A stretch of 64,000 nucleotides of DNA from the NCBI RefSeq assembly GCF_963675165.1, contig NC_087391.1:4142646-4206645 (forward strand), written 5' to 3'. This document shows positions 1 to 13,769 of this stretch, one piece after another. The notes below the pieces were generated by a model that saw only the letters and a list, made by a program, of their open reading frames with translations, made no database searches and was not told where the DNA came from. Source of the stretch: Halichondria panicea (taxonomy: Eukaryota; Porifera; Demospongiae; Suberitida; Halichondriidae). A program made the position numbers and the translations under genes. Every line of letters starts with the position of its first letter. The first letter of the stretch is position 1.

Positions 1-178
1 GGTATTATGTTCCATCTGGTAACTACAAAATTAGCATAGGTACATGTATCCTTACGATAAAAAGAAAAGCACACATACACAAACTCGGAGGGTAAAACCA
101 CAGATTACCCCTTGTACATGTAGAAAGTGAATAGAAGGACCACAAATACATAACATTTGCTTTACCATATTACCATAC

Positions 179-3100
179 CTGCTAATATAAATGCTCTAGC
201 CATTCCCTGGATGCCGTCAGCCTTGACCACACCCCTTCCCGAGTCACAGCTGGACAGAACGACGAGTGCCGGTGAGATACTCAGCTTCTCCACCTCATCT
301 GGGTACAGCAACACCTTCTTGTCGTCTACAACCTCCTTACTCCGACTTGAGCCTCGGCCAGCAAACGCTAAGAACCCAGTGACGGCACTTCCATGGGTAG
401 CAAGATGGACGACTTTAGCAGTATTCATCATCGATAGAACAAGCATCTTTGTGGCTTGGTCGTGGAGGGTGGGGTTACACTTGAGAATGTGAGCCACCCA
501 TTCTGCTTCCTTCGTGGCATGAGGAAGTTTACCCAGGCTCCATGTGTCTCCTTGGTAATTAAAAGTGGGGATAGTCGGGTTACCTACGATACAGAAGCTT
601 CGACTCTCTAGCAGAACTTCAACAACTACTTCCGGCAGCTGCCAGAGAATTCCCAGTGTGAGTAGTGAGGGCATGTAGCGGAATCGATACTTGTCACCGA
701 GGAACTTCTGGTTGGCGTGGTCCAAGAAAGCTAGCACAGGCATAAGGTTGGTATAGCTGTCTGGAATCAAGATGATATCTTTTGGCTCTGGTGAGTTGGT
801 TTGTGAATGAACTGACTCCAAAACATCGAGAAGTGGCTTGCCCAGTAGATCAAACAGCATCGTCAACGGTGATGTCTCCTCGTATGTTGACACAGAGTAC
901 ATCTCCATGTTGCTCTCAATGAGTATCTCAGAGAGTGAATAGCGGAGATAATAATCCAATGATTTACCTTCGAATTGGTCGTCAGAGAGGGTCACCTGCA
1001 GCATGTTGGTGGTCATGTGACCATGTACAGGGGAGAAGACCCAAATGAGTAGCCTGGAGCCAGTATAAGAGATGTAGACCACCGTGGTGCCAACGCGATC
1101 GATTATCTGGTTAATCTGTTGGGTGTTGAGTGGAGAAGTGAGGGGGAGGTCCAGTGAGCGACCCTTTCTCTCCAGCATCAGCTCGCCTGGAAGAGAAAAG
1201 TGGTGCTATGACTACAGAACATAATACTGTATAATAATATTATGTGCATGTAATGTATCAGTGGGTAGGTAGATCAGAAAAATGCAGAATGTATATTAAA
1301 TAACACACCCATGCACTGAGAAAACACATTCCAAAGCATACACTTCCGTTGCAAGGGAGTGCACACAACACTAGAAATTACGCAATTTAAGTACGGTTGA
1401 CATTTCGGTCAATGTTTAACGGTTACCCAGTGATCGGGCTCGGCTTTGCTCAGCACACTCCAATGCTTTGCCCCACTCTCCCAGGTTGTACAGGCAGTCC
1501 TGCAATCTATGGAAACTTCTTGAGTTGGTCTCCGACAGCGATACAGACAGTGTCAGTCCCTGGGTAGAGCCTTTGATGGTTTGAATCGTCTCCTCGTGAT
1601 GCTCAACCACCTTCAACAAATCATTCCGCCCCTGCTCGTAAAGATCATTGATAGACGAGGGAAGGTGGGAGGGGGCTTGGGGCAAGCGATTAACATTCGG
1701 ACCTTTGTACGTAACCAGGGCCAAACCATTGTGAGGTGTACCCTCTGACTGACTTTGCAGTCGGTCAAAAAACTTTTTGTTGTCGGATTCGGCTTTTTCG
1801 TAGCTTGCACAGCCTCTGTTATGGAAAGCAGTTGACTTTGTAGCACGGTCTTTGCTGATGGTCATGGCTTCAGTGTAGTGGAGAATGGCCGATTCGAACT
1901 TCTTTTGAATCATGAGCAGGTTGCCGATATTTCCATAAGCTCGGGCCTGTCCACCTACGTCTCTTCCATAGATGGCTTGGCTCAAAGCGAGGTCATAATA
2001 TTCCTCTGCCTTCGTAACATCACCCAGAGATTGATGAGCAGTACCTGTGTGGGATGATCCATATCAAAATACATACCTACATGTACGTAATGGTGACATA
2101 TACTCTTTTCTGGCTTAGCACAATAAAAAATAAGGGGTAAATTATTCATTGTATTATCCATTTTACTCTCATTTGCAGACATATCACATGCAGAGTTGCT
2201 ATTATTAATTGCAACCATATCTGCTGACAAAACCATAAAAGAAAGAATCTGCTGACAAGAGTGTCATCATGGTGACACTGCTGCTAACTTGCAAACCATA
2301 AGTGTTAGCACTGCATATGTGGGCAAAATTAAACCATTATGCACACCTAGTTAACACCTGACTGCTGACACATGATACTGTCAAACACCTGATACTGACA
2401 TACATGTATATGCAACCTCACCTAGATTATTGTAGGCACGGCCAATGGCTTGTGGTGAAGGTTCGTTGTTAATGGTTAACTCAAGACTCTTCTCCAAGTG
2501 GAACAAGGCCTTGTCTTTCTGATTAAGACCCAGGTAAGCATTGCCCATGTTTCCATGGGCCCAGCCGAGGTACACAAAATCATTTAGCTCTTCAGCCGAT
2601 TGGATGGTTTCTTCATACTGCTTCATAGCATTCTGGTTATCTCCCAAACTCTGGTAAAGATTTCCCAGGCTAGTACACGCTGCCAGCTTGTCTTTAGCAG
2701 TGATGCCTAATTCAATAGCTTTCTTGTACGACTTGACAGCAGCCATAACTTTATGAGAGTGGTTTAGTGCAGAGCCTTTTTTCGAGTAGAGGATGGCTAG
2801 ACTTGGAGCAATGATTCGATATCTCTTGGCTAGGGTGAGAGGGCAAAAAGCATCTGCAGCTTGCTCAAAATGACGAGAAGCTTGCTCATAGCGACCATGA
2901 CCTAGATCGATCTCACCGATGTAGTAGTGAGCCAAGTACACATTTCCTAACAGCTCAGGGTCATTTTCCGACTCATGGAGCATTTGCTCGAAAGCTCGAT
3001 TAGCTGCAGAGTATTTGGTTAGCTTATAATAGGCCAATCCTTTGCCAAACAATACTGGAATTGAATTATTTGGTGCCCGTTCAAGAATATTAGCCATCTT

Positions 3101-6100
3101 GGTGTAATCGTGAGCGTGGAGGCATTCAGCTGCGCTCTTCACTGCTTGATAATCTGGATCACTTTCGCTGTAAATCAGTGGGCGAGGGGGAGGAAGAGGG
3201 GTGGTGATGGAGGTGGTGGAGTGAGAAGCTTGCTGTAACGACTGTGGCTGGTGTGAACTCTGTGATCGTGGCTGACGTTCTACATTCTGTGCTTGAGTTG
3301 GATGATGAAGATTAGTAACATCGAATGTGTTGGAATATTGTGAAAGAGAGGTGTTAGTAGGTACATTTTGGGAGTGTGCTACGGAGTAAGTTGGTTCAGG
3401 AATGTCATCTGGATGGACTAATGTAGTATCTCTTGTTGAGGAAGAATCGTGAGTGCGAGGGAGCACGAGCTGTTGCTTGAAATATTTATGGGAATCGCTT
3501 GACACCCTCATTGGTTGAGGCTCTGGAATATTGTGTTTTCCTTCAGAAGATACATCGTGGCTTCTGGTTGAGCTCCTATTCCTTGAGTTGCTGGAGTGTT
3601 TTCTATTGCTTGAATCTGGTGAACTATGATGTTTACATAAAGTTTTTACGTCACTACCTACATTACTACTAGCTATAACGTTCTGATTTGTCTGAAGATT
3701 GGGTGAGGCTTTCGACGAATTTGAAGTTGAACCTGCAGTAATGGAACGACAGCAGTGAATGCCAGTTTTTCCTGACCATACAATGATTTACCTTTGTTTT
3801 CTCCTGGAGTTGATTCTCTCCTGACGTTTGAGGTGACTACGTGGATGTATCCATAGTTTCCAGGTGAGATCGTTGGCCTGGTGTGAGGAGAAGGGATGAG
3901 GACGCTAGCACCAACCACGAATTTCGAATTAGATTCCTCCGGTCCATGGCTCTCTTGAACAGACACTGATGCAAACATGATACAGAAACAGTGAAATATA
4001 GCAACAGTGTTTGAAGTGCATCTTTTATGCTGAAATACCCTGGGGATTCCCCTAGCATAAATAATAGTGACATAATTATTTTCTTTCTGCTATTTTGAAT
4101 AAAATCGCAAAAATTTGTACTCGCAGATAATTGGAAATTGCATTAGGCCACTGCAACTTTGACATTAGTTTTGAACTCCCGTCCAGCTCCCTCATGCTCA
4201 GTAGCTTGATCACCTCATGAATTTATATTATGCATTACGTAATGTCAAAAATGGGCCTTCTTAATTGCTAATGCTGACTGCAGTTTATTTGTGAGAGTAT
4301 TGTTTATTCATAATGGTAATAGACAGCTCGTTTTCATCAAAATTTCCTGACGGGAAACTAAAGTCAAGATGCAGTGGTTTTAAATCCACTTGTGAGTAAT
4401 TAGCTTGACAGGTAATTGCACGCTGTGACAACATGCTAGATCGGATGTGATACGGCTGTACACTCTCCAGTCACTAATAGCACATCATCGATTATCATGC
4501 TTGTCATGCAATCTGATTGGTCACTGAGAGATGTTACAATTGTTTGTCACCGCCCACGCAGTTTATATTGTATTGTAAATTTGCAGCTCAGCTGGCAAGT
4601 CCTTTTCATGGGTAGTGGTTTCTAGTCTGACTATAGGTACACGTACATGTACATCCTTTCATCAAACATAATAATATAATAAAACATAATAAATCAATAT
4701 AATAAATCACCACGGGTGCTGATACCTCGGTAGCCTCGATTCCGCACTGAAGATGGGCCTGGTATCGACTGTTTGCGCATGCGCTACCTATTCCCAAGAA
4801 ACTGGGGAATTGGATAACATTGTATAATGCTCAGTAAAACAATGACGTCACAACAAACGGAAGTGGATTGAAGAAAGTAGATAGAAGTTCGGTTTCTAGC
4901 CTATATATCTGATAGCATTTCTAATATCCTGCTATGTTAACAAAAGACTCACAGCCTGCAACAGTGTGGATGACAATTGTCGGAACGGAGTGAAGGCTGA
5001 CAATAGCCTATATGGACAGGCCACGCCCATCTGCTATACTAACCTTGGTGAAAGTGTACATGTACAGACTCTATCAGAAAGAAATAGCTGACGTACAGAT
5101 CTGTCTCTAGCTAGCTAGCTATAATTATAGATCTGCGTATGACTTTAGAATTTGTATTCTTTGTCTGTATTCAGGATATTTTTTTCTGGTAAAATTTCTG
5201 TTTAATGGGAAACTTTACGGGGAAATTGTCCAATAATTTTGCGCATGCGCTAGCAGGCCTCCTTGTTGAGGCCTTGTGAAGGAGACTAATACCTCGGTGG
5301 AATTGAATAATTTGCATGCAGGGAATGAGTAGGAAATTATCGACTGTGATTGTTGCTATTAGGATGCTAAAAGTAACATGTAGTAGACTAAGTATACGGT
5401 ATGTGCAGCAATGATGCACTAATTGATGCTGGCTGCTGAAACTTTTGCAACTCTTTTATCTTTTTATCATTGTAAATATAACGCATAGACCCCTTGCAGA
5501 AGGCGTGGTTGTGCGAATCCCAAGTAACATCTGAGCTGAGTAGCCGGATACATGCATCGAGAAAGGCTTGAATATCTTGGTGTTTTGCTGTTCTGCAATT
5601 TCTTCATACAAAATTGAGAATGTCATGAATCATAAGCCAACAGATCTCATATTGAAGGATTAAGCCCACTGATGAGATCTATAGCTTTCCAGGTACCTCT
5701 TCCTGCCACCTTGGTCTGTTTTGAAGAACCCTCTATCAAGGGTATCCTTTTTGTATAGAATAATTTCCGTATGACACTCTACAATACGAAAAATACGAAA
5801 ATTTCCACCATACGAGAATAACCTGCTATACGGTAGCTGTGCTCTACTGCATGCAGAGACAACTACAAAGTATAGATTTTGCTACGCAAGAGTCTAAACC
5901 GAGACTAAAGAGACCGCAATGGCCTCCAAAACTAGCCATAACTCGAGAACTAACGAATTAGAATCCAAGAAAAAGCCTATAATTATAGAAGCTACATGCA
6001 TGTATCACTTGCACCTGCATGCAATGCAACGGTAGAGCAGTTACATCAGGAATACACACACACACATGCACACTACCGTATACCCCGCTGCGCATGCACA

Positions 6101-6452
6101 CCGAGGCTAATTTTGAGCTAAGAATAAAATAAATGTACAGTAAGTGCATGCACAATGTACATGTATAATATATCTAGCAAACTACCCCTTCCCCATGGCA
6201 ATTGAAACTAATTACTTTATATTCACTATCAAAAGTGCATGAATTATTATGATTATCGATATATAGATATAATTATTATCTATAGCCGACCGATAATTAT
6301 TTGAACACACATGTATGTACGTACAAATGGAACTAGATTATTATTAATTATTGTCTACCTATACCTCATTCAGTCTATAGTATATCAAACTCACCACTGT
6401 AATCTGACGTATCTGGTTTGACGGCTTTACTAGCGTTCAAATTTTCCGTCAT
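179..6452 (-). CDS. TPR-CHAT domain protein, paralogue of the giant gene at the right end (3' end outside window)
   Basis: Exons read right to left: 6395-6452 (ATG at 6452), 3792-3965, 2422-3732, 1427-2044, 179-1186; every junction is phase 1 with GT/AG ends, giving at least 1056 residues, and the last donor (at 178) leads off the window. The N-terminus is low-complexity and Ser/Asn-rich. From about 3150 leftwards come roughly eight TPRs, including GNMGNAYLGLNQKDKALFHL and GRAYNNLG. The last exon is a CHAT (caspase-like) domain with the expected pair: His in HLATHGS (codon 393-395, residue 985) and Cys in VLSSCDSGRG (codon 246-248, residue 1034). CHAT-TPR proteins of animals include TTC28; bacterial CHAT proteins are proteases. 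The TPR-CHAT part aligns end to end with the plus-strand gene at 56361-61202, but no GTPase, ankyrin or Death domain is present here. An active protease is likely from the residues; substrate unknown. Confidence 0.85.
3966..6394 (-). other. Large first intron of the TPR-CHAT gene, repeat-filled
   Basis: A 2.4 kb stretch without coding signal between the first exon (6395-6452) and the second (3792-3965). It holds remnants of the CCTCGGTG/GCGCATGCGC short-repeat family near 4706-4790, 5240-5300 and 5900-6110, plus simple AT-rich sequence. Small open frames here look random. Confidence 0.6.
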
Positions 6453-6924
6453 TGCTGATCACGATACTAAATTGTAGCCAAGGTAACAAGTGTGAAGGTG
6501 TACTTTCGAGCTCTTGTTTGATAAAGACTTCGAACGTTCTTGAAGTTAACACTACTTGGTTTGTCTGATTCTTTATTTTCGTTTGTCACAAGCACCATCA
6601 TTGGCTACTAATTATGTGGATGGGGCCTGTATCAACGAGAACATTCCAGTTTAATAATCTAACTTTATGAATTTGACTACCTACTTGAGCTCACAGGCCC
6701 TAATAATCTTAACTGTTTAGTTCTACTACATACATACCATGTAAGAGCATCCTCTTTTATAGACCAAACAAATATAGCTAGCTAGCTAGCTGGCAAATTC
6801 AAAGTTGGGGGATTTCCCTTCCTTTGACCACAGTACATTGTATAGTGCAGTAGTTGGGCGTGGCTTGACCGTCCCTGATCGACCTTCAACCCGAATAGGG
6901 AGATCCAACTATTAAAGCATAGTA

Positions 6925-7162
6925 TACCGTATAGCGCGAAATTTTCGAGGCACTTATATTTCGTGGATTGGCCTCTAAAAACCATTTCGTTGCACAATGT
7001 TCGCGGAATGGCTGCTTACCGGAAGCCACGCCTTTAAATCTTTGCATGATAGCAGGTAATTCTAATTAAAGAACACTTTTTGTGGACCTAATTTTCGTGT
7101 AGAATTCTAACCCACGAAATCCGCGAAAATTAAGCCCCTCGAAAATTTCGCGCTATACGGTA
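6925..7162. mobile_element. MITE with perfect 26-bp terminal inverted repeats
   Basis: Begins TACCGTATAGCGCGAAATTT and ends with the reverse complement; 26 bp match exactly at both ends and the element is 238 bp. It lies in the 784-bp gap between the divergent TPR-CHAT (ATG 6452) and acyltransferase (ATG 7237) genes. The same terminus recurs at 19353, 19534, 23241, 34976 and 52310, so it marks a genome-wide family. Confidence 0.85.
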
Positions 7163-7236
7163 TGCAGCGCTAGCGCTAGCATCTTCTCATTCTGTGAATT
7201 GAACGAGGTCGAGGCTAGTTGAGTCACTGTCATGCC

Positions 7237-9186
7237 ATGATGTTGTTCCAGAGGGTAAAGGGTGTTGCCTTTGCTCTGGTCCTCCTCCTTGTGGCCTATG
7301 TTGGTGGAATATTTTTTCTCTTCCCTGGGTTTCTCTTCTTGCTCAGTCCTTATTGTGGCAGACTCTCCCAGAGGATCAATGATTATACCGTATCACTATG
7401 GCTACGGCTAGTGCCTGTGAGTCCCCCCCATATAATTATTATGACCCGAAGTTGAAGTATGACAAATAATGCACTGCCCCATCCCCCCCCTACCGGGGAT
7501 AGGTGGGGATTAGACCAATCACATGATCTAATACCCCTACCTTTGGGCATGTTTATTTGGTCTAATCCCCTGGTGCAACATGGGGGTTATGTGGGGATTA
7601 GACCGGCATTGTATCACACTATAGCTATTTCTTCATGGTTTCACTGTAGCGAGAAGATAACAAGTACAGAATCACTATATAAATATGTTTTTACATTGAC
7701 AGCTATAAGCTTACTCCTATAGAGCTAGTGAAGTCGAGGCAGAGATTGCTTCAGGATTAAATTTTGCTGTCACTGTATACGTGTTGGAAGGAAGAGTGTG
7801 GGCAGATATCGTGTGATCTTTAATTGACCTTTGACCCAATGTATGCATCAGGTGATCTCTAAGTGATCTGTCTAAGTCCCCTAGGTAGGGGAGCAAATTC
7901 AAGTCTAATCCCCAACTAATCCCCACTTATCCCCGGTAGGAGGGAGGTGGGGCATTACTTTGACAAGTGCATAACAGGCATAGAGGATTCCATTCGATTA
8001 CAACATGTGCTCTTTCAACACATGCACTCCTGCTATTAAAAAAGCAAAGGAACTTGAAGCGTAAATCTATAATCATTATCTTGTACATACTAGGATGTAT
8101 CACTCTATCCTCTCCCTGGCTAGACTGGAAACCACTCCCCTCGCTCTGGGCTCCTGGGGACTGGCAAGTTGCCGTGTTGAGAGTTGTCCCGTTGGAATGC
8201 AATTAGAACAAACGTAATGCGTGGGTGATATCACTTTAGCCTCGATAACGGATCGCCAGTGATGCACTTAATACTCGAGGCTGATAAAAAAGTGACATTC
8301 TTCACGCACTGGGACAACTCTCAACACGGCAGCTTGCCAGTCCCTTTCTCCCAAGTGGTTTTTAGTTTACTCCCTAGCCCTGTTAATAACAATATTCCCT
8401 TTTGTGTTGTGAAAAAGCACATTAAGGTAGTGAGTATAACCACAGTGCAAATATTTACGCATCAAAGGTAGAGTAACCACAGTGCAGAATAAATCAACTC
8501 TATTGCATCGTAACTTTTGTAATGTATGACTCATGCAATGGCTAGTGTAGTGTTTCAGGCCCAAGCAATAACTATAATGTGTATTGCTATTACTGTGCAC
8601 AGGAATGTATCACCTTTCCTCGTGCTTATAGCTTATAATAATGATTATTCTTTTGTATTATCATACCAATATCATGTGGTTGTTCGACCTTTGCCATCTC
8701 TCCTCACATGTGTCGTGACTGCATGCATGGACCTCATATGACTGAATCAGGCTCTATTAGGTATAACTGTACTTATATATAATCTTTAGTGAATTGTTCA
8801 TGGACCATAGCGTGTGAATGCTAAAATTTGCATTTTTATAAACTATATTATTCTCTCTTCATGCACTACAGAGGTTGTGTTTGGTGTGAAGGTGAAAATC
8901 TGTGGAGACTTGAAGCGGTTGGAGGGGCCATGCCTGATTATTTTAAATCATCGAACACGATTTGATTGGCTGTTTTTGTGGAGTTTCATATTGAGGATGG
9001 GTAATCTTACCAAGCACAAAATTATCCTCAAGAAATCACTAAAGAAAATCCCACCCTTTGGTCAGTGATTAACCCTGTACCTGTACATTTGTTAATTCTC
9101 AACTTTAGTCATACATGTATTCATAGGTGTGCTGTTAGTTTTCGTCTCATTGCAACCGTTGAGCAGTTACAGCTGGAACAGACACA

Positions 9187-9245
<59 letters not shown>

Positions 9246-12200
9246 CTATCTATTTGATGCCTGTTGCTAATTCTAAGAACCAAAATTTGAGGTTAATGTT
9301 TGTTGTATGCTTGCTTCAGTTTAACCACATAGAAGAACCCACATTCCCCAATCCCACTATCAACTACATGTACCACAAAACCTGACCCAGACAATACAGG
9401 GTTGTACTTTATACCTAAGCCCCCCTCAGAAGTTTTCTTTTAAAAGCCAACTTGAAGTATCACAGCAACCAATATCAAGTCCAAGTTAGAAGATAAGTCT
9501 TATAATTTATGTCAGCTTGACCTCAACATTTTACAGCTTTACAATAATTATTCAGCATGGCCCCAATGTGAATAGATGTACAATAACTATTGGGTGTTAT
9601 ATAGCACTGTAGTTGCATGTGTATGTGACTGAATGCAACAGATGAATGGGGAGAGTTGGTGCACCATTAAAGACTCTTTAACCCATCATTCTCGGCTCTC
9701 CAGGCCGAGCATCTGTGTGCTTTTCTGTTTCTGTCTGTTTCTGTGTTGTGTGTACCTTTAGTCAATTAAAGAAATCAGATCAGCATGACCACCCCCCAGT
9801 AACATACATGTGTACATAGATAACTAATTATGAGTACAGTACTGTAATCTATAAATATAGTAGGATGTGTAATAATGTAAAGTAATACTAAGGATAAAGA
9901 AAAGGCACAGCGCTGACAGCATTTTTCTTAAAAAAGCACAGAAAGACACATACATGTAACAGGTCAAATTCTATCAATTACTACATCTACATGTACATAT
10001 AATTACCCAAACCCCCCCCCCTGGCCTCCCTTGAGAGTAGTTAAAACCAGCAGATTAGACCCAAAAAACACAATTCATGCAAGTAAAGACTAGATCACAA
10101 GAGTTGAAGGTAATAAAGTACAAATAAATAAAACTACATATTAGTATAATAATAGTTAGAAGCATGAATATAAATAATAGCTAGCTAGCTTACCAGCTTG
10201 AAATTAGTTATTCCTGCAACCATTCATGTCTCATAAGTTTAATTTGTAAATGCATTATAAGGAAATAGGAGAGGTGGTTACCCAATTCTACGGTCAGATA
10301 AGGCAGTTCCTCGCAATTTATTTTTTCGTTTCAACCCCTCCAACACACACGTGCTCCTCGAGTACGGGGCTGAGTCTGTGGCGTTGGGTCTATGCCCTCT
10401 GGCATTGCGCCTTATGTGGCTGGGCCTCTCGTTTCGGGCTCAGTCGAGGAATCTGGTTTCGATATGAAGTCACTGCCCTTAGTTTATGTGGTCCACTTCT
10501 CACAACCCTAGGTTATTTAACTGAAATTTATTTAACTGAAAACCAATTAATTTGAAGAGACTGAATGGCTACTTGAATATCGGCTATATACATACTGAAT
10601 TTCAACACTTAAATGTTTTCACAGCCATGAATAAACAAGCTAAAGAATTCCTAAAAGCCAAATCGGCTCAGTATCAGAAACTTCGCTCAGCTGTCTCTAT
10701 CCTAGAGGAAAACATTCAAAGGCAAAACCAACTGAAATTAGGAGCGATCCCGGAAGAATTCATACCGAAACCTAACTTAACCTGCGAAAACGACACTTTC
10801 CATCAACAATTTCTATCAGAATACTCCCACATCTTCACAAAATATCTAGAAGCAGTAATAACCAGCAACAACCAGAGTTTGGCCCAAACAAAGACGGCAC
10901 TAGAATCTCTTGTGAATGACACAGAACGAGATTTACTTAAATTTGAAATACGTGACACAGATATCCAAATACAATACAGAAAATTCCTAAAAGAAAACAA
11001 GATCCACGGACACGTCCCCACACCTGAGTTGCAAATCAGACTAAATAAAAAACATCGGCCGCCAAGGCTTTCTCTCGGTGCGAAACGCAATACTCGCAGA
11101 AAACGGTGTAGAGAAATGTCTCAACACCCAATAGCCCAAAAAATTCCCAAAACATCACAAACTCCTTTTTTATGGGAAGGCCCCCAACCGAAACACAACC
11201 CACCAGGTGCGTCCACAATCTGAGCTCACTCACCCTCACCACTGCCGAATCACAATTACTAAATAAAGGCCTAAGCTTCGCACTCACCAAAAACTTATGT
11301 AGTACGGAACCCAAATTACAACTGTTACGAGAGTTTAACGAATACTCAAAGTCACTTAGAAGAATATACACTAACTCTATATATTATCGCACGCCGAAAC
11401 CAGTAAAAAGTGGTATACCCACAACGACAGAAAAAGTACATAGACCAATGCGATTCCTACCAACAACCACATACTCTTCTTTTAATGATACATACAATAG
11501 TGGATACAGAAATGTCGAACAATACATTTCCGTCACAAAAGATAATATCAATGACCAGTTACACGAAATCTTCAAGCCCAAAACAAATGTCACACTCGCA
11601 GAATCTTTAGCACTACAAAAATTCAAAAAACAAAAAAATCGAGTCACCATTAAGCCAGCAGATAAGAACTTAGGCGTAGTTATAATGGACACCACAGACT
11701 ACGTCCAACAATGCCTCCTAATCTTACTAGACGATAAGGTATATAAAAGAACCGCCGAGTATCCCACCACCAAAATCACCAACCAACTCCAAGAAGTTCT
11801 GTCAAAATACCATACCACACTCACTAGTACCGATAAGCGGCTAAAACGATTCGTTCTCCCCAATAAAGACATTTTCCAAATTCCACAATTTTACGGCATT
11901 CCGAAAATTCATAAACAATTCAAAAAACTGCCACCAGTCAGACCCATAGTTGCAAACTGTAATTCTCCACTAACGCCAGCTAGTAAGCTCTTAGATCATG
12001 TGCTTCAACCCCTAGCTCAAACGTACGAAGATTACCTACAAAATTCCGCTTGTTTGTCACTAATTCTAGAAGACTTACAAATTCCCGACAATGCGCTATT
12101 AGTAGCAATTGACGTCGACTCATTGTATCCCTCCATTCCTCAAGAGGAATGTCTGCAGATAATATACACCGAAATGTTAAGTCATAGGTACACGTCGCTG

Positions 12201-13711
12201 CTAGACCCAAATCTAATCATCCAACTTCTACAAATATGCGTTAATCACAATTATTTCGAGTTTGGACCAGTTACATTCCAACAAATACAAGGTACAGCAA
12301 TGGGAGCCCCGTTCTCACCCACCATCGCTAACATATTCATGTCGGTAATCATCAGAAGATTTTTAGAAAAACAACCAGCTAAACCTCTCCTGATTAAAAG
12401 ATACATAGATGACATTTTTATAGTGTGGCAGCATGATGAAAACTCGCTAATCAGCTTCCTATCCGAACTCAATATATCCCACCAAAAATTAAGTTACAAA
12501 TATTCCTACTCATCTCAACAAGTCTCGTTTCTAGATATGACAATTTACAAAGGTCCCCACTTCCACAAATCTCGAAAACTAGACACAAAAACCTTCCAAA
12601 AACAACAAAATCTCTACCAGTACCTACATTATACATCAAACCATCCGAAACACATCTTCAAATCCATCATTACCGGAGAATGTACCAGACTTGTGCGCAC
12701 AAACACCACCATCCAGGAGTTTCAAACCATGACTCAGCTCCTTAGCATACGCCTTAAAAAACGAGACTATCCCCAAACCCTCATTGACAAAACCATCAAT
12801 TCCGTGTCATATGAGAGAAGACCTCAGTTACTTCGGAAAATGAAAAAACCTCCTGCCAGAGTAAGACCACCCATTTTCAAGTGCCTCTCGCCTCCAAATT
12901 TCCAATTACTAAAAAGTGTCACACTACAGCACTACAAAGGCTTACTATTACCCAGTCCCAGAATAATCAATCTGAAACACCAAAATCTCGGTAAAGAACT
13001 CGTTAGGGCCAAAATCAGTTTAAACGAAGAACAAACGCTCAGAACTGAAATAACCTTTGATCAAGTCCACCAACACACAATTACAAGAAGCGTTCCCACT
13101 CTCACACAACACACTCGAATAAGTAAGTGTATGAAACCGAGCTGTGCAACATGTCAACACCTAGTATGTAATAGATTTTTCAGATCATCGAAATCAGAAA
13201 AAACGTATCCAATCAGACACCAATTTTCCTGCAATTCAAGATATCTCATATATCTAATTACATGCTCACATTGCAAGAAACAGTATGTGGGTTACACCAC
13301 TCAAACGCTTCGAACTAGAATCAATCATCATCGTAGCAATATTTTCAACAAAGTAAGAACGTATATAAGCAACCACTTCAACTTTACCGATCACTCTGTC
13401 AGAAACCTGAAAGTACAGTGTATTGACGCAACAACGTCCTTCACAGAACTCCAAGCTTTAGAACACTACTGGATAGCTACACTTAGAACAATTATTCCAC
13501 ATGGACTAAATGTATTATCATAATGTATCCACGTGTTTTTAATTAAGTCACATGACTTGCAGTAAATACACCTCGATCCATTTAAAAAGATAGCTGTGCA
13601 AAATCTAAAACAGATACTGAGATTGCGCATGCGCGTACCGTTCCCCATGTAGGGGATTGGGACCTTTACCCACAAGGGTGGGGTCCCAATCCCCCACCCT
13701 TGTGGGTAAAG

Positions 13712-13769
<58 letters not shown>

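Noticed and set aside
9065-9385. Open frame with a run of alternating Thr-His
   Set aside because: Translation of the (CA)n tract and retroelement terminal repeat; the same frame reappears at 13700-13909.
9244-10620. Hammerhead ribozyme, known from other Penelope-like elements
   Set aside because: Scanned both strands by eye for CTGANGA with a partner GAAA at suitable spacing; none found. Near-misses such as CTGAGTC break the core.
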